Assembly: GCA_040882465.1 (NCBI GenBank)
Contig: JBBEBG010000009.1
Coordinates: 1 to 64,000, forward strand
DNA: 64,000 nucleotides
DNA from: Gemmatimonadota bacterium
GTDB taxonomy: Bacteria > Gemmatimonadota > Gemmatimonadetes > Longimicrobiales > Gaopeijiaceae
Reading direction: 5' to 3'
Each line of letters begins with the position of its first letter. The first letter of the stretch is position 1. The notes under the pieces are model-generated. The model was not told the origin of the DNA, searched no databases, and saw only the letters and a list, made by a program, of their open reading frames with translations. Below are positions 16,029 to 23,800 of this stretch, piece after piece. The position numbers and the translations under genes were made by a program.

Positions 16029-16627
16029 CAGGCGGCGACGAGCTCCTGGACGTCCGATGACCCCTCGAGGCGGACCTCCAGAGCGAGCCGGTCGCGCGGA
16101 TCGTTCGCAACCCGTGATACCGCCACCGCATGCCGCCCGGGAAACGCCGCTGCAAGCGCATCGCGAACGAGCGGCTCGAAGTCGCGGTACCCGGTCTCGT
16201 CATTCGGCAGCCGGAGCCGGTCGTTCGACTCCAGGCGAATCCTGGTCGCGTCGAACTTGATCTTTCCCGCCACGCGGGGATCCTGCTCGAGCTTCGCCGC
16301 GAATTCGAGCACCTGACGAATCGTCGCGGCGATCGCCCCGGATGCGCTTCCGTCGAAGCGCACTCGCCTCTGTGCCAGAATTCCGAAGTGTCCATCGGAC
16401 CGGTCCATCGCGAAGTGGGCCTCGTGGCTCACGAGCACGATCCCTGGGCTGTCCGGCGCATGTGCGTAATCCGCCACGTCGAAGAGGACCAGATCGAAGA
16501 CCCGATCGCGGATCCACTCGTGAAAGATCGGCACGAAGAGGTCGGCGTCGTCGGTCCCCTCCGGCTCGTTCGCGTAGACCTTCACGCACACCTTGAAGAA
16601 GCCGTCCACCGTCTCCGATCCGGTCAC
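16028..16627 (-). CDS. Unknown protein coupled to sulfite reductase and MoeZ-like genes
   Basis: 199 residues starting with GTG at 16627, which overlaps the sulfite reductase stop (GTGA). The TGA overlaps the next ATG. The protein is soluble, without signal or membrane segment. Recognisable stretches are FFKVCVKVYANEPEG, VPIFHEWIRDRVFDLVLFDVADYAHAP, IVLVSHEAHFAMD, and a tail rich in charged residues. The central histidines (FHEW, SHEAHF) are notable, but no family was recognised with confidence. The tight overlap on both sides says it is made in step with sulfite reductase, suggesting an accessory or regulatory role in sulfur assimilation. Confidence 0.75.
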   Translation of the reverse strand: MTGSETVDGFFKVCVKVYANEPEGTDDADLFVPIFHEWIRDRVFDLVLFDVADYAHAPDSPGIVLVSHEAHFAMDRSDGHFGILAQRRVRFDGSASGAIAATIRQVLEFAAKLEQDPRVAGKIKFDATRIRLESNDRLRLPNDETGYRDFEPLVRDALAAAFPGRHAVAVSRVANDPRDRLALEVRLEGSSDVQELVAA

Positions 16628-18933
16628 GGGACTTTCACTCCCGCACCGATTCCGGCGGCTTTGGCGGCCTGTGCTTCGAGGATTCTCGAGTAGCAGCCGT
16701 GCGCCGCTTCGATGAAGAGCTGGGCCTCTTCGACTCGCCGCCGAGCCTCGTCGCGATCCCGCGCCTTTCCGCCCGCCTCGTGTGCCACCTGGAGATACCC
16801 CCACTCCTTGGCCCCGACGAATCGATCGAAGAAGACCTCCGTGTCCACGAACTCCTGCTGAAAGGCGGGGAATACGATCGCGGGATCCCCCTTCGCGTCG
16901 GGATTGTCCACCTTGAGAAGCCCCTGTGCCGCCTGGATCATCGCGAGATATGCAAGCCTGGCTGCCTCCTGGAACCCGGCGTCCCCCTTCGCAAGATCGT
17001 CCAGAAGGACCGACGCGTCGAAGACCCGGCTCTCCGCATTGGCGAGGGAGAACTGGGTGAGCGTGACCACCTCTCCCGCGCACTCTCCCACCCCGATGTC
17101 GCCGATGGTGTATTCACGGGCATCGTGCCAGTCCACATAGAAGCTCGGATCGGCCTCGTATGGCGGCACCTCGAGCATGTCCTTCATCTTCTCCTTGATC
17201 GTCTTCTTCCCGACCCGCATCACCCAGTCACGGAACTTCTCCGCCCCCTCGCGCTCCGCGGAGTAGAGATCGAGGAGCCGGTCCACCGCCTCCGGGATCC
17301 GCTTCGAGGGAATCGCGCCCATTGCTAGCCCGTAACTCCCCGCGTTGTCGTCGAGCGCACCCCCCAGGAAGAGCTGGAAATGCGGGACCTTGTAGGAGCC
17401 GATGTTTCGGCTCGATCCGTAGAAACCGATGTCCGCGATGTGGTGCATCCCGCACGAGTTCGGGCACCCGCTCACCTTCACATGGATGTCCTTCAGAAGC
17501 GGATCGTATTGGAGTCCGCGGTCCTCGAACCGGTTTCGGAGCTCCGCGCTGAGCCCACGCGAGCTGGCGACTCCGAGCTTGCAGGTATCCGTTCCCGGGC
17601 AGGAGGTGACGTCCGCGATCGTCGCCGCTCCCGGAAGGACGAGCTTCGCGGCGTGAAGGTCGTTGTAGGCCGCCACGAGGTCCCGCTCGTGCACCCAGCG
17701 GAGGAAGAAGTTCTGGTCCACCGTCGTGCGAAGCGCGTCGGGCGCGTACTTCCTCATGATGTCGGCCAGCTTCCGCGACTGCCTCGCCGTGATGTCGCCG
17801 AGGGGAAGGTTCAGCGTGACCCCGACGAACCCCTGCTGGCGCTGGCGATAGACGTTTGTCTTGGCCCAGTTCTCGAAGCCCTCCGCCGGTCGGGCAGACC
17901 CGTCCGTCGCCGGTTCGGGAAGCCCTTCGATGACAGGTAGCTGGGCCTCGTCGAGCCATTCGTTCCAACGCGGGTCGTGCTCGAGGGTAGCCAGCTCCTC
18001 TTCGACGAGGCGCTTGAACTCCTCGATCCCGAGCTGCGCCACGAGGAACTTGATCCGCGCCTTGTTGCGGTTCCGCTTCTCCCCGAGGCGGGCATAGACG
18101 CGCGCGATCGCCTGCGAGACCGGAAGCATCCGCGCCTCCGGCATGAAGTCGAAGAGCTCCTTCGCGACGTGGGGCACGGGACCGAGTCCGCCCCCGACCA
18201 CTACTCTGAAGCCCCTCTCCTCGCCGTCCGGTCCCTGACGCACCGCCGCGATGAACCCGAGGTCGTGCATCATCACCCGGGCGCACCCTTCGTGGGCGCA
18301 TCCGGAGTAAGCGATCTTGAACTTCCGCCCGAAGTCCTGAACGTCGCGGTGGCCGAGAAGGAACCAGGTCTCCGCCTTCGCGTAGCGCGAGATGTCGAAC
18401 ACCTCGTCCGTGCAGATTCCGGCCTGGGGGCACCCGGTCACGTTCCGGACCGAGTTGCCGCATGCTTCCCGCGTCGTGATTCCCACCGCGGCGAGGCGGC
18501 GGTTCATGTCCGGAGTGTCCTCGATATCAATGAAGTGCAGCTGGATGTCCTGGCGAGTCGTGATGTGGAGGACGCCGTTCGAGTACTCTTCCGCGCATTC
18601 GGCCAGAACTTCCAGCTGCTCCGCACTCATCCTCCCGTAAGGAATCTTGATGCGCTGCATCCCGGGAGCGTCGAACTCGGTCTCCGGGCCCTTCGTGAGG
18701 CCCCGCCTGGGAAAGGGAATTTCTTGCGTTTTCGTTCCGTCGTAGCGCTGGCCGTTGTCGTAACGCTGGCCGTAGGCGCCTCTGCGGAGCCGGAGCTCCG
18801 CGAAGACCTTCTCCTCCAGCTTCCCCTGCTTGCGAAGCTCCATCTGCGCTTCGTAGAGATCGATCTCTTCTCCCATCTGGGGAGGGATTCGGTCGCCGAG
18901 GACCTCTTTCCAAGTACGCTTTCGTTCAATCAT
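16624..18933 (-). CDS. Ferredoxin-type sulfite/nitrite reductase with C-terminal extension
   Basis: 769 residues. The core (about 1-600) is the duplicated ferredoxin-type sulfite/nitrite reductase fold. Sirohaem/Fe4S4 ligands are C445 and C451 (TSCPGTDTCKLG) with C490 and C494 (SGCPNSCGMHH). ITTRQDIQLHF and NVTGCPQAG match substrate and sirohaem contacts. The last roughly 170 residues form a helical extension, beginning with a GECAGE linker, that is not part of canonical reductases. Context (cysH upstream, sirohaem chelatase and uroporphyrinogen methyltransferase nearby) favours sulfite over nitrite as substrate. It catalyses six-electron reduction to sulfide in the cytoplasm, probably fed by a ferredoxin such as the one at 22380-22622. 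Confidence 0.92.
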   Translation of the reverse strand: MIERKRTWKEVLGDRIPPQMGEEIDLYEAQMELRKQGKLEEKVFAELRLRRGAYGQRYDNGQRYDGTKTQEIPFPRRGLTKGPETEFDAPGMQRIKIPYGRMSAEQLEVLAECAEEYSNGVLHITTRQDIQLHFIDIEDTPDMNRRLAAVGITTREACGNSVRNVTGCPQAGICTDEVFDISRYAKAETWFLLGHRDVQDFGRKFKIAYSGCAHEGCARVMMHDLGFIAAVRQGPDGEERGFRVVVGGGLGPVPHVAKELFDFMPEARMLPVSQAIARVYARLGEKRNRNKARIKFLVAQLGIEEFKRLVEEELATLEHDPRWNEWLDEAQLPVIEGLPEPATDGSARPAEGFENWAKTNVYRQRQQGFVGVTLNLPLGDITARQSRKLADIMRKYAPDALRTTVDQNFFLRWVHERDLVAAYNDLHAAKLVLPGAATIADVTSCPGTDTCKLGVASSRGLSAELRNRFEDRGLQYDPLLKDIHVKVSGCPNSCGMHHIADIGFYGSSRNIGSYKVPHFQLFLGGALDDNAGSYGLAMGAIPSKRIPEAVDRLLDLYSAEREGAEKFRDWVMRVGKKTIKEKMKDMLEVPPYEADPSFYVDWHDAREYTIGDIGVGECAGEVVTLTQFSLANAESRVFDASVLLDDLAKGDAGFQEAARLAYLAMIQAAQGLLKVDNPDAKGDPAIVFPAFQQEFVDTEVFFDRFVGAKEWGYLQVAHEAGGKARDRDEARRRVEEAQLFIEAAHGCYSRILEAQAAKAAGIGAGVKVP

Positions 18934-19083
18934 CGGGTTGGGCTCGGAGTGCGAATCATCTCAGTGGACCTTCCGGGAACGTGCGCGACCGCCCATGGCA
19001 GCCGCCGGAGGCTCCGCGGCGATGAGGCAAGTATCGTTTGAGGGTCCCGGCTCCGCAAACGGCGCCGGGGGGGAATTTTTCGC

Positions 19084-19803
19084 TCAAATTCCGTGGAGGC
19101 CGCACTCCAACCGGCCCCCTCCGCGCCAGCGGCCGGCGCGTTCGTGCTCCCCGTCGGCGACCGGAGTCGTGAGGGGCTCGTCGCCGATGCTCGCGTACCC
19201 CTGGTCGTGAAGGGGATGATAGGGCACTTCGTGGACCCGGACGTAAGTCCAGACGTCGTCGATCGACCACGCCGCGATGGGGTTCACCTTGATCCGGCTC
19301 GCGCGTTCGACGATCGGGAGCTCGGCCCGCGTGGGGGACTGGCCCCGGCGCCGCCCCGTGATCCAGGCGTCGAATCCCTCCAACGCCTCCCGCATCGGTT
19401 CCACTTTCGTGAGCTGGTGGAAGCGCTCGACGTCCACCGCCCAGAGTCGGGGACCGTGTTCCGCCTCGAAGGCGTCCCGGGAAGGCGCGGCCCGATAGGT
19501 GCGAAGATCGAGGCCATACCGCTCCGCGACCCGCTCGGCGTGCTCGAGCGTCTCGGGAAAGTGGTGGAGGGTGTCCACGAAGAGGACGGGAAGCCTGATC
19601 CCCTTTTCCGCGAGAAGGTGGATGAGGACCATCCCCCCGACTCCGAAAGTGGACGAAAGGGCGACCCGCCCCTGCGGGAAAGCCTCCGCCGCCCATTGGA
19701 GAATCTCCCCGGGGGCGGCGCCCTCGAACCTGCGATTCAGCTCCGCCACTTCTTCCACGGAAAATGGATGGGTCTCGACCGTTCCGCGAATCGTTGTGCT
19801 CAT
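19084..19803 (-). CDS. cysH: Phosphoadenosine phosphosulfate reductase
   Basis: 239 residues. LSSTFGVGGMVLIHLL is the PP-loop, TLHHFPET and WITGRRRGQSPTRAELP are substrate loops, and the C-terminal RLECGLHGI carries the catalytic cysteine C234. Outside this one there are no cysteines, so the CC and CxxC ligands of the Fe4S4 form are missing (SIGDEPLTTPV where APS reductases carry CC). This points to the thioredoxin-dependent PAPS class, producing sulfite in the cytoplasm. The start at 19803 has GAAGG just upstream. Transcription must pass a Cys-codon leader and an intrinsic terminator, indicating attenuation by cysteine supply. Sulfite reductase follows 150 bp downstream. Confidence 0.92.
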   Translation of the reverse strand: MSTTIRGTVETHPFSVEEVAELNRRFEGAAPGEILQWAAEAFPQGRVALSSTFGVGGMVLIHLLAEKGIRLPVLFVDTLHHFPETLEHAERVAERYGLDLRTYRAAPSRDAFEAEHGPRLWAVDVERFHQLTKVEPMREALEGFDAWITGRRRGQSPTRAELPIVERASRIKVNPIAAWSIDDVWTYVRVHEVPYHPLHDQGYASIGDEPLTTPVADGEHERAGRWRGGGRLECGLHGI

Positions 19804-19825
19804 GCCTTCGATCTCCCTATCAACG

Positions 19826-19858
19826 AAAAAGGCCCCGACCTCATCAGAGGTCAGGGCC
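19826..19858 (-). terminator. Intrinsic terminator of the cysH leader (attenuator stem 3:4)
   Basis: On the minus strand GGCCCTGACCTC pairs with GAGGTCGGGGCC: a 12-bp stem with one G-T pair around the 4-nt loop TGAT, followed directly by TTTTT at 19830-19826. It lies in the leader, 22 nt before the cysH start codon and after a Cys-rich short ORF. A terminator in front of its own gene is the mark of attenuation. Confidence 0.9.
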
Positions 19859-19883
19859 GAGGATCTCAGCGCTTCGGTTCTTG

Positions 19884-19967
19884 TTACGCCGCGCGCCTCC
19901 CGGACCGTCCCTCCGAAGGGATGGTCTGACAACAACACAGGGCGCAACAACAAGCGGTCCGAATCAT
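19884..19967 (-). CDS. Cysteine-rich leader peptide of cysH
   Basis: A 27-codon ORF, ATG 19967 to TAA 19884. The product starts MIRTACCCALCCCQTIPSEG and ends in a basic tail. Six of residues 6-13 are Cys (TGT TGT TGC, two codons, TGT TGT TGT), and Ala-Leu separate the two runs. The Cys codons lie immediately upstream of a hairpin (19926-19903) whose 3' arm can instead pair with the terminator's 5' arm. A ribosome stalled for want of Cys-tRNA would therefore free the antiterminator. The ATG has a modest GGA site about 6 nt upstream. This is too short for normal gene calling and probably has no function beyond translation itself. Confidence 0.85.
   Translation of the reverse strand: MIRTACCCALCCCQTIPSEGRSGRRAA
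19899..19926 (-). promoter_or_regulatory. Protector hairpin and antiterminator segment of the cysH leader
   Basis: On the minus strand GACC-A-TCCCT (19926-19917) pairs with AGGGA-C-GGTC (19912-19903): nine pairs, one internal mismatch, loop TCGG. GGTCCGGG (19906-19899), overlapping its 3' arm, can alternatively pair with CCCTGACC (19856-19849) in the terminator's 5' arm, 7 of 8 positions. The two structures exclude each other. Confidence 0.7.
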
Positions 19968-20013
19968 CTTTTCCAGTCTGGCCCTCTTGGGCGGCGGACA
20001 TTCCGACTTCAAG

Positions 20014-20042
20014 AGTTTACCGAGGCTCGGGGGGCCCGTCAA
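20014..20042 (-). promoter_or_regulatory. Promoter for the cysH leader transcript
   Basis: On the minus strand, -35 TTGACG (20042-20037), a 17-nt spacer and -10 TAAACT (20019-20014). The expected transcription start is near 20007, giving a leader of about 200 nt before cysH. The -35 box includes the TGA stop of the upstream chelatase gene. Confidence 0.65.
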
Positions 20043-21445
20043 CCCTCGGAAGAGGCCGCGGGGCGGCCCTTCCGCACCCTCGAAAGGAGCGCCGGACAGG
20101 CCTCCGGGCAGGGGACGGACCCCGCCCGCTCTGGCCGAACGTACGCCGATGCCGGCTCCCAGAAAGGGGTGCGAAGGCATCGATCGCCGCATCGGTCGCG
20201 GACCGCGGTCTCGATCTCCCCCTCTGGGAGCCCCTCGAGCCCCGCATAGATCCCCGTTTGGCGGGTCGCCGTCTCCCAAAAGGGAGTGACCGCCAGCTCC
20301 CCCCGACCCGCTAGCTCCCGGTGGATCGCGGCGCCCGGATAGAGTTGCCCCAGCGCCTCCCAGACCCCTTCCCCGTCGAGCCCGGCGATCCGCCATCCAC
20401 GGGCGAGGCCGGGGGCGGTGCGGAGGGGACGGTGCTCCCCCGCGGCCGTCCGTCCGCCGAGCCCCTCGGCCGCATTCGCGTCCGCATAGGTTGCGAGCTC
20501 CGGCGAGGGCCGGTGCAGGTCCTCCCGGTGGCGTAGCTCGAACCGGTCGTCATCGGAAGCCGTAATCCCCACCTGGAGAAAGGTTCGCGGGCCTGCCCCG
20601 CCGCCCCGTAGCCCCTGGAGAAAGGTCTCCCGTGCGACCCGAGCGGGGGGATCCGCCGGGCCGAGGCCAGCGCGGGTGTATGCCTCGCCGACCCCCGCCA
20701 CCGCCTCGGAGAAGATGGCGCGGACGACTTCGAGGATCCCCGGATGCGTGCCCACGGGCTTCGAGTACCAGACGGTCGCCTCGCCGAGGGTCGTCCGGGT
20801 CTCCCCGAGTCCGAGCTCCTCCGGAATCGTGGTCCCCACGTGCCACCCTTCGCCGATGAAGAAGGGAACGACGATGCGGTCAGGGGCATCGAGACCCCCG
20901 AGGACGCCGGCGATCCCGGGGGATTGATCCAGGAATGCGGAGACGACGTCGCGATAAATCGCCCGCCGCCGAAGGGCTTCGACTACGGCACGAGTCGTCG
21001 CCCCCGATCCGGGGTGTGTCTCCGTCCCGTGCCCGAGGACGACCAGAGCGGCGTCGCGCTCGGCTCCGGTCGAAAGGCGCACCGCCTCCCGGGCTCGCGC
21101 CAGGACGAGATCGGCCATCGCGGGGTGGGTCCCCACGGGGGGGCACCGACGAACGCACATCCAGGGTCGAAGGCACGGTGGGTCCATCCCGAGCTCGCGC
21201 GGAAGGACACCCTCGGTGAAGTATCCCTCGCTCGTGAAGAGGGGCACCACGAAGACGTCCCGGCTCTCGAAGAGGTCGAGCGCGTGGTGGAGGTAGGGTT
21301 CCTCCTTCCAGAAGGCAACGTGCACTTCGCCTGCGGCATGCGCGCCGCGGAGTCGCCGCGCGAGCTCCCTCACTGGGCTCGACGAATCCGCGCTCAGCTC
21401 GGAGCCGTGCCCGACGAGAAGCACCCCCGCGGTCAGCGGATCCAC
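20039..21445 (-). CDS. Sirohydrochlorin chelatase (double CbiX/SirB) with DR2241-like Fe-S C-terminal domain
   Basis: 468 residues. Two CbiX/SirB units stand in tandem: unit 1 starts AGVLLVGHGSELSADS and has VVPLFTSEGYF and VGTHPAMADLVL; unit 2 has ALVVLGHGTETHPGS, VPFFIGEGWHVGTTIPEELG and KPVGTHPGILEV. The metal-binding His sits in each GHG. The C-terminal 200 residues resemble the DR2241 type and end with two C-x3-C pairs (CGDRC, CPEAC), probable Fe4S4 ligands. It likely inserts iron into sirohydrochlorin to make sirohaem for the sulfite reductase; cobalt is the alternative. It starts with GTG at 21445, with a G-rich site upstream, divergent from cobA. Confidence 0.85.
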   Translation of the reverse strand: MDPLTAGVLLVGHGSELSADSSSPVRELARRLRGAHAAGEVHVAFWKEEPYLHHALDLFESRDVFVVPLFTSEGYFTEGVLPRELGMDPPCLRPWMCVRRCPPVGTHPAMADLVLARAREAVRLSTGAERDAALVVLGHGTETHPGSGATTRAVVEALRRRAIYRDVVSAFLDQSPGIAGVLGGLDAPDRIVVPFFIGEGWHVGTTIPEELGLGETRTTLGEATVWYSKPVGTHPGILEVVRAIFSEAVAGVGEAYTRAGLGPADPPARVARETFLQGLRGGGAGPRTFLQVGITASDDDRFELRHREDLHRPSPELATYADANAAEGLGGRTAAGEHRPLRTAPGLARGWRIAGLDGEGVWEALGQLYPGAAIHRELAGRGELAVTPFWETATRQTGIYAGLEGLPEGEIETAVRDRCGDRCLRTPFWEPASAYVRPERAGSVPCPEACPALLSRVRKGRPAASSEG

Positions 21446-21580
21446 GCCGGCGCCCCCCCGAAGGAAACCTCTTGCCGAACAGGGGCAGAGACGCGGAAGC
21501 ACCGGACCCGAGCCGGGGTTGCGGGGTCTCTCTCGAGGCCGAAACAGTCCCCTGCCTCTGAAACGATCCAAGATCCACGC

Positions 21581-22348
21581 ATGAGCCAATCCTCGCCGTT
21601 CGGGACGGTCTATCTGGTCGGGGCCGGTCCCGGCGACCCCGAGCTCCTGACGGTGCGGGGCGCAAAGCTCCTCGCCCGGGCCGGAGTCGTCGTCCACGAT
21701 GCCCTGGTGAATCCGAAACTCCTGGAGCTGGCTCCCCCGGCAGCCCCTCGCCACGACGTGGGGCGCCGCGCCGGCGAGCGGCTCCTCCCCCTCGAAGAGG
21801 TGAGTGCCTTACTCGTTCGTTTGGCGCGCGAACACCAGGTCATCGTTCGCCTCAAAGGGGGGGACCCGTTCGTCTTTGGACGAGGCGGCGAAGAGGCGCT
21901 TGCGTTGCGGGACGCGGGCATTCCATTCGAGATCGTCCCCGGTGTAACCTCGGGGATCGCGGCGCTGGCATACGCGGGGATCCCCCTCACCCATCGCGGC
22001 CTCGCGTCGTCGGCCACCTTCGTAACCGGCCATCGAGTCTCGCCTGAAAACCTGCGGCAGACACGAGGCGACCCCTTCACACGCGGGGATGGAACCCTGG
22101 TCGTCTACATGGGGCTCGGGCGGCTCGAAGCGATCGCGGCGGAGCTGATCCGCGGTGGTCGTTCACCCGAAACGCCTGCGGCCGTCGTGGAGTGGGGAAC
22201 CTATCCCCAGCAACGGACCGTGACCGGAACCCTCGAGTCCATCGCGGCCCTCACCCGCGCCGCCGAAGTATCGGGCCCTTCCCTCCTCGTCGTGGGAGAC
22301 GTGGTCGCGCTCCGAGGGGACCTCGCGTGGCGTCCCGAGGAGGGGTAG
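21581..22348 (+). CDS. cobA: Uroporphyrinogen-III C-methyltransferase
   Basis: 255 residues, one SUMT domain without the CysG oxidase/chelatase part. VYLVGAGPGDPELLTVRGAKLL, VHDALVNPKLLEL, RLKGGDPFVFGRGGEEA, VPGVTSGIAALAYAGIPLTHRG and VVYMGLGRLEAIA are the SAM and substrate signatures. It dimethylates uroporphyrinogen III to precorrin-2, the first step towards sirohaem. Oxidation to sirohydrochlorin must come from a gene elsewhere, while the divergent neighbour supplies the chelatase. The ribosome-binding site is weak (AAGATC), so the start at 21581 rests on alignment with the family N-terminus. Confidence 0.93.
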   Translation: MSQSSPFGTVYLVGAGPGDPELLTVRGAKLLARAGVVVHDALVNPKLLELAPPAAPRHDVGRRAGERLLPLEEVSALLVRLAREHQVIVRLKGGDPFVFGRGGEEALALRDAGIPFEIVPGVTSGIAALAYAGIPLTHRGLASSATFVTGHRVSPENLRQTRGDPFTRGDGTLVVYMGLGRLEAIAAELIRGGRSPETPAAVVEWGTYPQQRTVTGTLESIAALTRAAEVSGPSLLVVGDVVALRGDLAWRPEEG

Positions 22349-22379
22349 CCCGCCGCCCTTCAGGCCCCGCGCACGGAGC

Positions 22380-22622
22380 TCAGGGGCTGAGCCCGAAGTG
22401 CGTGTAGTTCTTCGCGATGTAGGAAGTCCACTCCGCGGGCACGTCCGTGTCCGGAAAGATCGCCTGAACCGGGCACTCGGGTTCGCAGGCGCCGCAGTCG
22501 ATGCATTCTTCCGGGTGGATGTAGAACTGATCGTCGGCTTCGTAGATGCAATCCACCGGGCACACGTCGACGCAGCTCGCGTCCTTCGTGTTGATGCACG
22601 GCTCGGCGATGATGTAGGTCAT
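22380..22622 (-). CDS. fdxA: 7Fe-type ferredoxin (FdxA-like)
   Basis: 80 residues with eight cysteines: C9-x7-C17-x3-C21-x3-C25 and C40-x2-C43-x2-C46-x3-C50. The first set lacks the second cysteine of a full 4Fe motif ([17 protein letters not shown]), which fits a 3Fe-4S cluster next to a 4Fe-4S cluster as in Azotobacter FdxA. EEWTSY-like tail residues ([13 protein letters not shown]) are typical of that family. It is a cytoplasmic electron carrier and, by position, a candidate donor for the ferredoxin-type sulfite reductase, though no operon link exists. Confidence 0.9.
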   Translation of the reverse strand: MTYIIAEPCINTKDASCVDVCPVDCIYEADDQFYIHPEECIDCGACEPECPVQAIFPDTDVPAEWTSYIAKNYTHFGLSP

Positions 22623-22806
22623 GGGCTTCGTTTGTCCTCGCGCTTCCGCTGTCCCCTGGTTGATTCCTGGGCGGGCCGCCCTTCGGCAGCGTCATAACCT
22701 CCCCGATTCCGGTGGAGAGAAGTTCTATTCTTCCGCCGGACGCCGCAACGGGCCCGAGAGGAAGATCGGTCGCACCCTCATCCCGATCCCCAGGCCCCAA
22801 TAAACA

Positions 22807-22836
22807 AGCCCCGGCCTCCCGAGGGAGGCCGGGGCT
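22807..22836 (-). terminator. Intrinsic terminator after the three-paralogue operon
   Basis: On the minus strand AGCCCCGGCCTCCC pairs perfectly with GGGAGGCCGGGGCT around a 2-nt turn and is followed by TGTTTATT. It lies 20 bp after the stop of the last paralogue. Confidence 0.85.
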
Positions 22837-22855
22837 CAGGGACGCCGAACCGCCC

Positions 22856-23278
22856 TTACTGGATCTTCGTGCCGAGTCCGCTCGCCACGAAGGCTCCCGC
22901 CATGGCGGAGACGTTCGCCCGGAGGTTTTCCCCCTCGCGCACGAGATTGATCAGGACATCGATCGCCTGTCCCTGACCGTCCGCCATGAAGTTGAGTACG
23001 AGCGCATCACCCGTTCTGGCGACGTTTTCCACGTTCTGGGTTCCCTGCTCGGATCCGAACTGGACCGCGACTTTTCCGGCCGCGTCCTGAATGTTCAGGG
23101 TGAGCGGGAGGGGTCCCATCTCACTCTCGAGCGTGAGAGTCCAGTTTCCCAGGAACTGCTGGGCCTGCGCCACGTCGAGTTGCGACGCCTGCGCCGACGC
23201 CCCGGAAGGGACGAGGCTCCCGGCCACCAGCAGGATCGCCGCGAGGGCACTGCCGGGCCTTCCGATCTTCGTATTCAT
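22856..23278 (-). CDS. Secreted beta-rich protein of unknown function, paralogue 1
   Basis: 140 residues with a signal peptide (ALAAILLVAGSLVPSG, ending near ASAQA). The mature part begins QLDVAQAQQFLGNWTLTLES. Alternating hydrophobic stretches such as LPLTLNIQDAAGKVAVQF and DALVLNFMADGQGQAIDVLI suggest an all-beta fold of about eight strands. The GxW-like start (LGNW) recalls lipocalin or avidin-type calycins, but no family can be named. It shares its layout with the next two genes and is last in the unit, followed by a strong terminator. GAGG lies 9 nt upstream of the ATG. Confidence 0.75.
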   Translation of the reverse strand: MNTKIGRPGSALAAILLVAGSLVPSGASAQASQLDVAQAQQFLGNWTLTLESEMGPLPLTLNIQDAAGKVAVQFGSEQGTQNVENVARTGDALVLNFMADGQGQAIDVLINLVREGENLRANVSAMAGAFVASGLGTKIQ

Positions 23279-23373
23279 TTTTCTTGACCTCGTTTCTCCT
23301 TCGGATCCCTGCGCCCCGACGTTCGCCGTAGCCGAGAGGACCCTCGTTGATCCCGCAGTCGCGAGAAAAGTGG

Positions 23374-23796
23374 CTAGTTCACCGCCTTGGCCGCCGTACC
23401 GTTCACCATAAAGGCGCCTCCCGCGAAGTTCATCGAAGCCTGGAGCTGCTCCCCGTCCGGCTTGAGGCTCATCGAAACCGGAAGCGACTGCCCCTGGGCT
23501 TCCATCGTGTAGCTCAGAACGAGGCTGTCTTCCGACCGGGTGATCGTCGTGATCTCCACGTTCCCCATCTCCGAAACGACCTGCGCCGCCACCTTCCCCT
23601 CCGCATCGCGGATGTTCAGCCCCACCTGGAAGGGGCCCATCTCCGACTGGAACGCAAGGGTCCAATTCCCTAGGAAGGCCTGGGCCTGCGACGTATCGAG
23701 TTGCGACTGAGCCGAAGCCGGCGACGGCGCCGCGAGGATCGCGACGGCCGTGAGGATCGAGAGGAGCTTGAGGGACGTCCGAATCGCATTTTTCAT
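23374..23796 (-). CDS. Secreted beta-rich protein of unknown function, paralogue 2
   Basis: 140 residues: signal peptide to PASAQ, then SQLDTSQAQAFLGNWTLAFQ. The order of blocks matches paralogue 1: GNWTL, EMGPF-VGLNIRDAEGKVAAQ, a serine-rich DSLVLSYTM strand, and a C-terminal GGAFMVNGTA. It starts 4 bp after the end of paralogue 3, with GGGAGG as ribosome-binding site. The signal and the lack of cysteines point to a soluble periplasmic or secreted product. Confidence 0.75.
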   Translation of the reverse strand: MKNAIRTSLKLLSILTAVAILAAPSPASAQSQLDTSQAQAFLGNWTLAFQSEMGPFQVGLNIRDAEGKVAAQVVSEMGNVEITTITRSEDSLVLSYTMEAQGQSLPVSMSLKPDGEQLQASMNFAGGAFMVNGTAAKAVN

Positions 23797-23800
23797 GAAG

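Noticed and set aside
18934-19083. A second leader or attenuator before the sulfite reductase gene
   Set aside because: GC-rich pairing is possible, but there is no T-run. The short ORF there has no Cys codons, so no attenuation claim is made.
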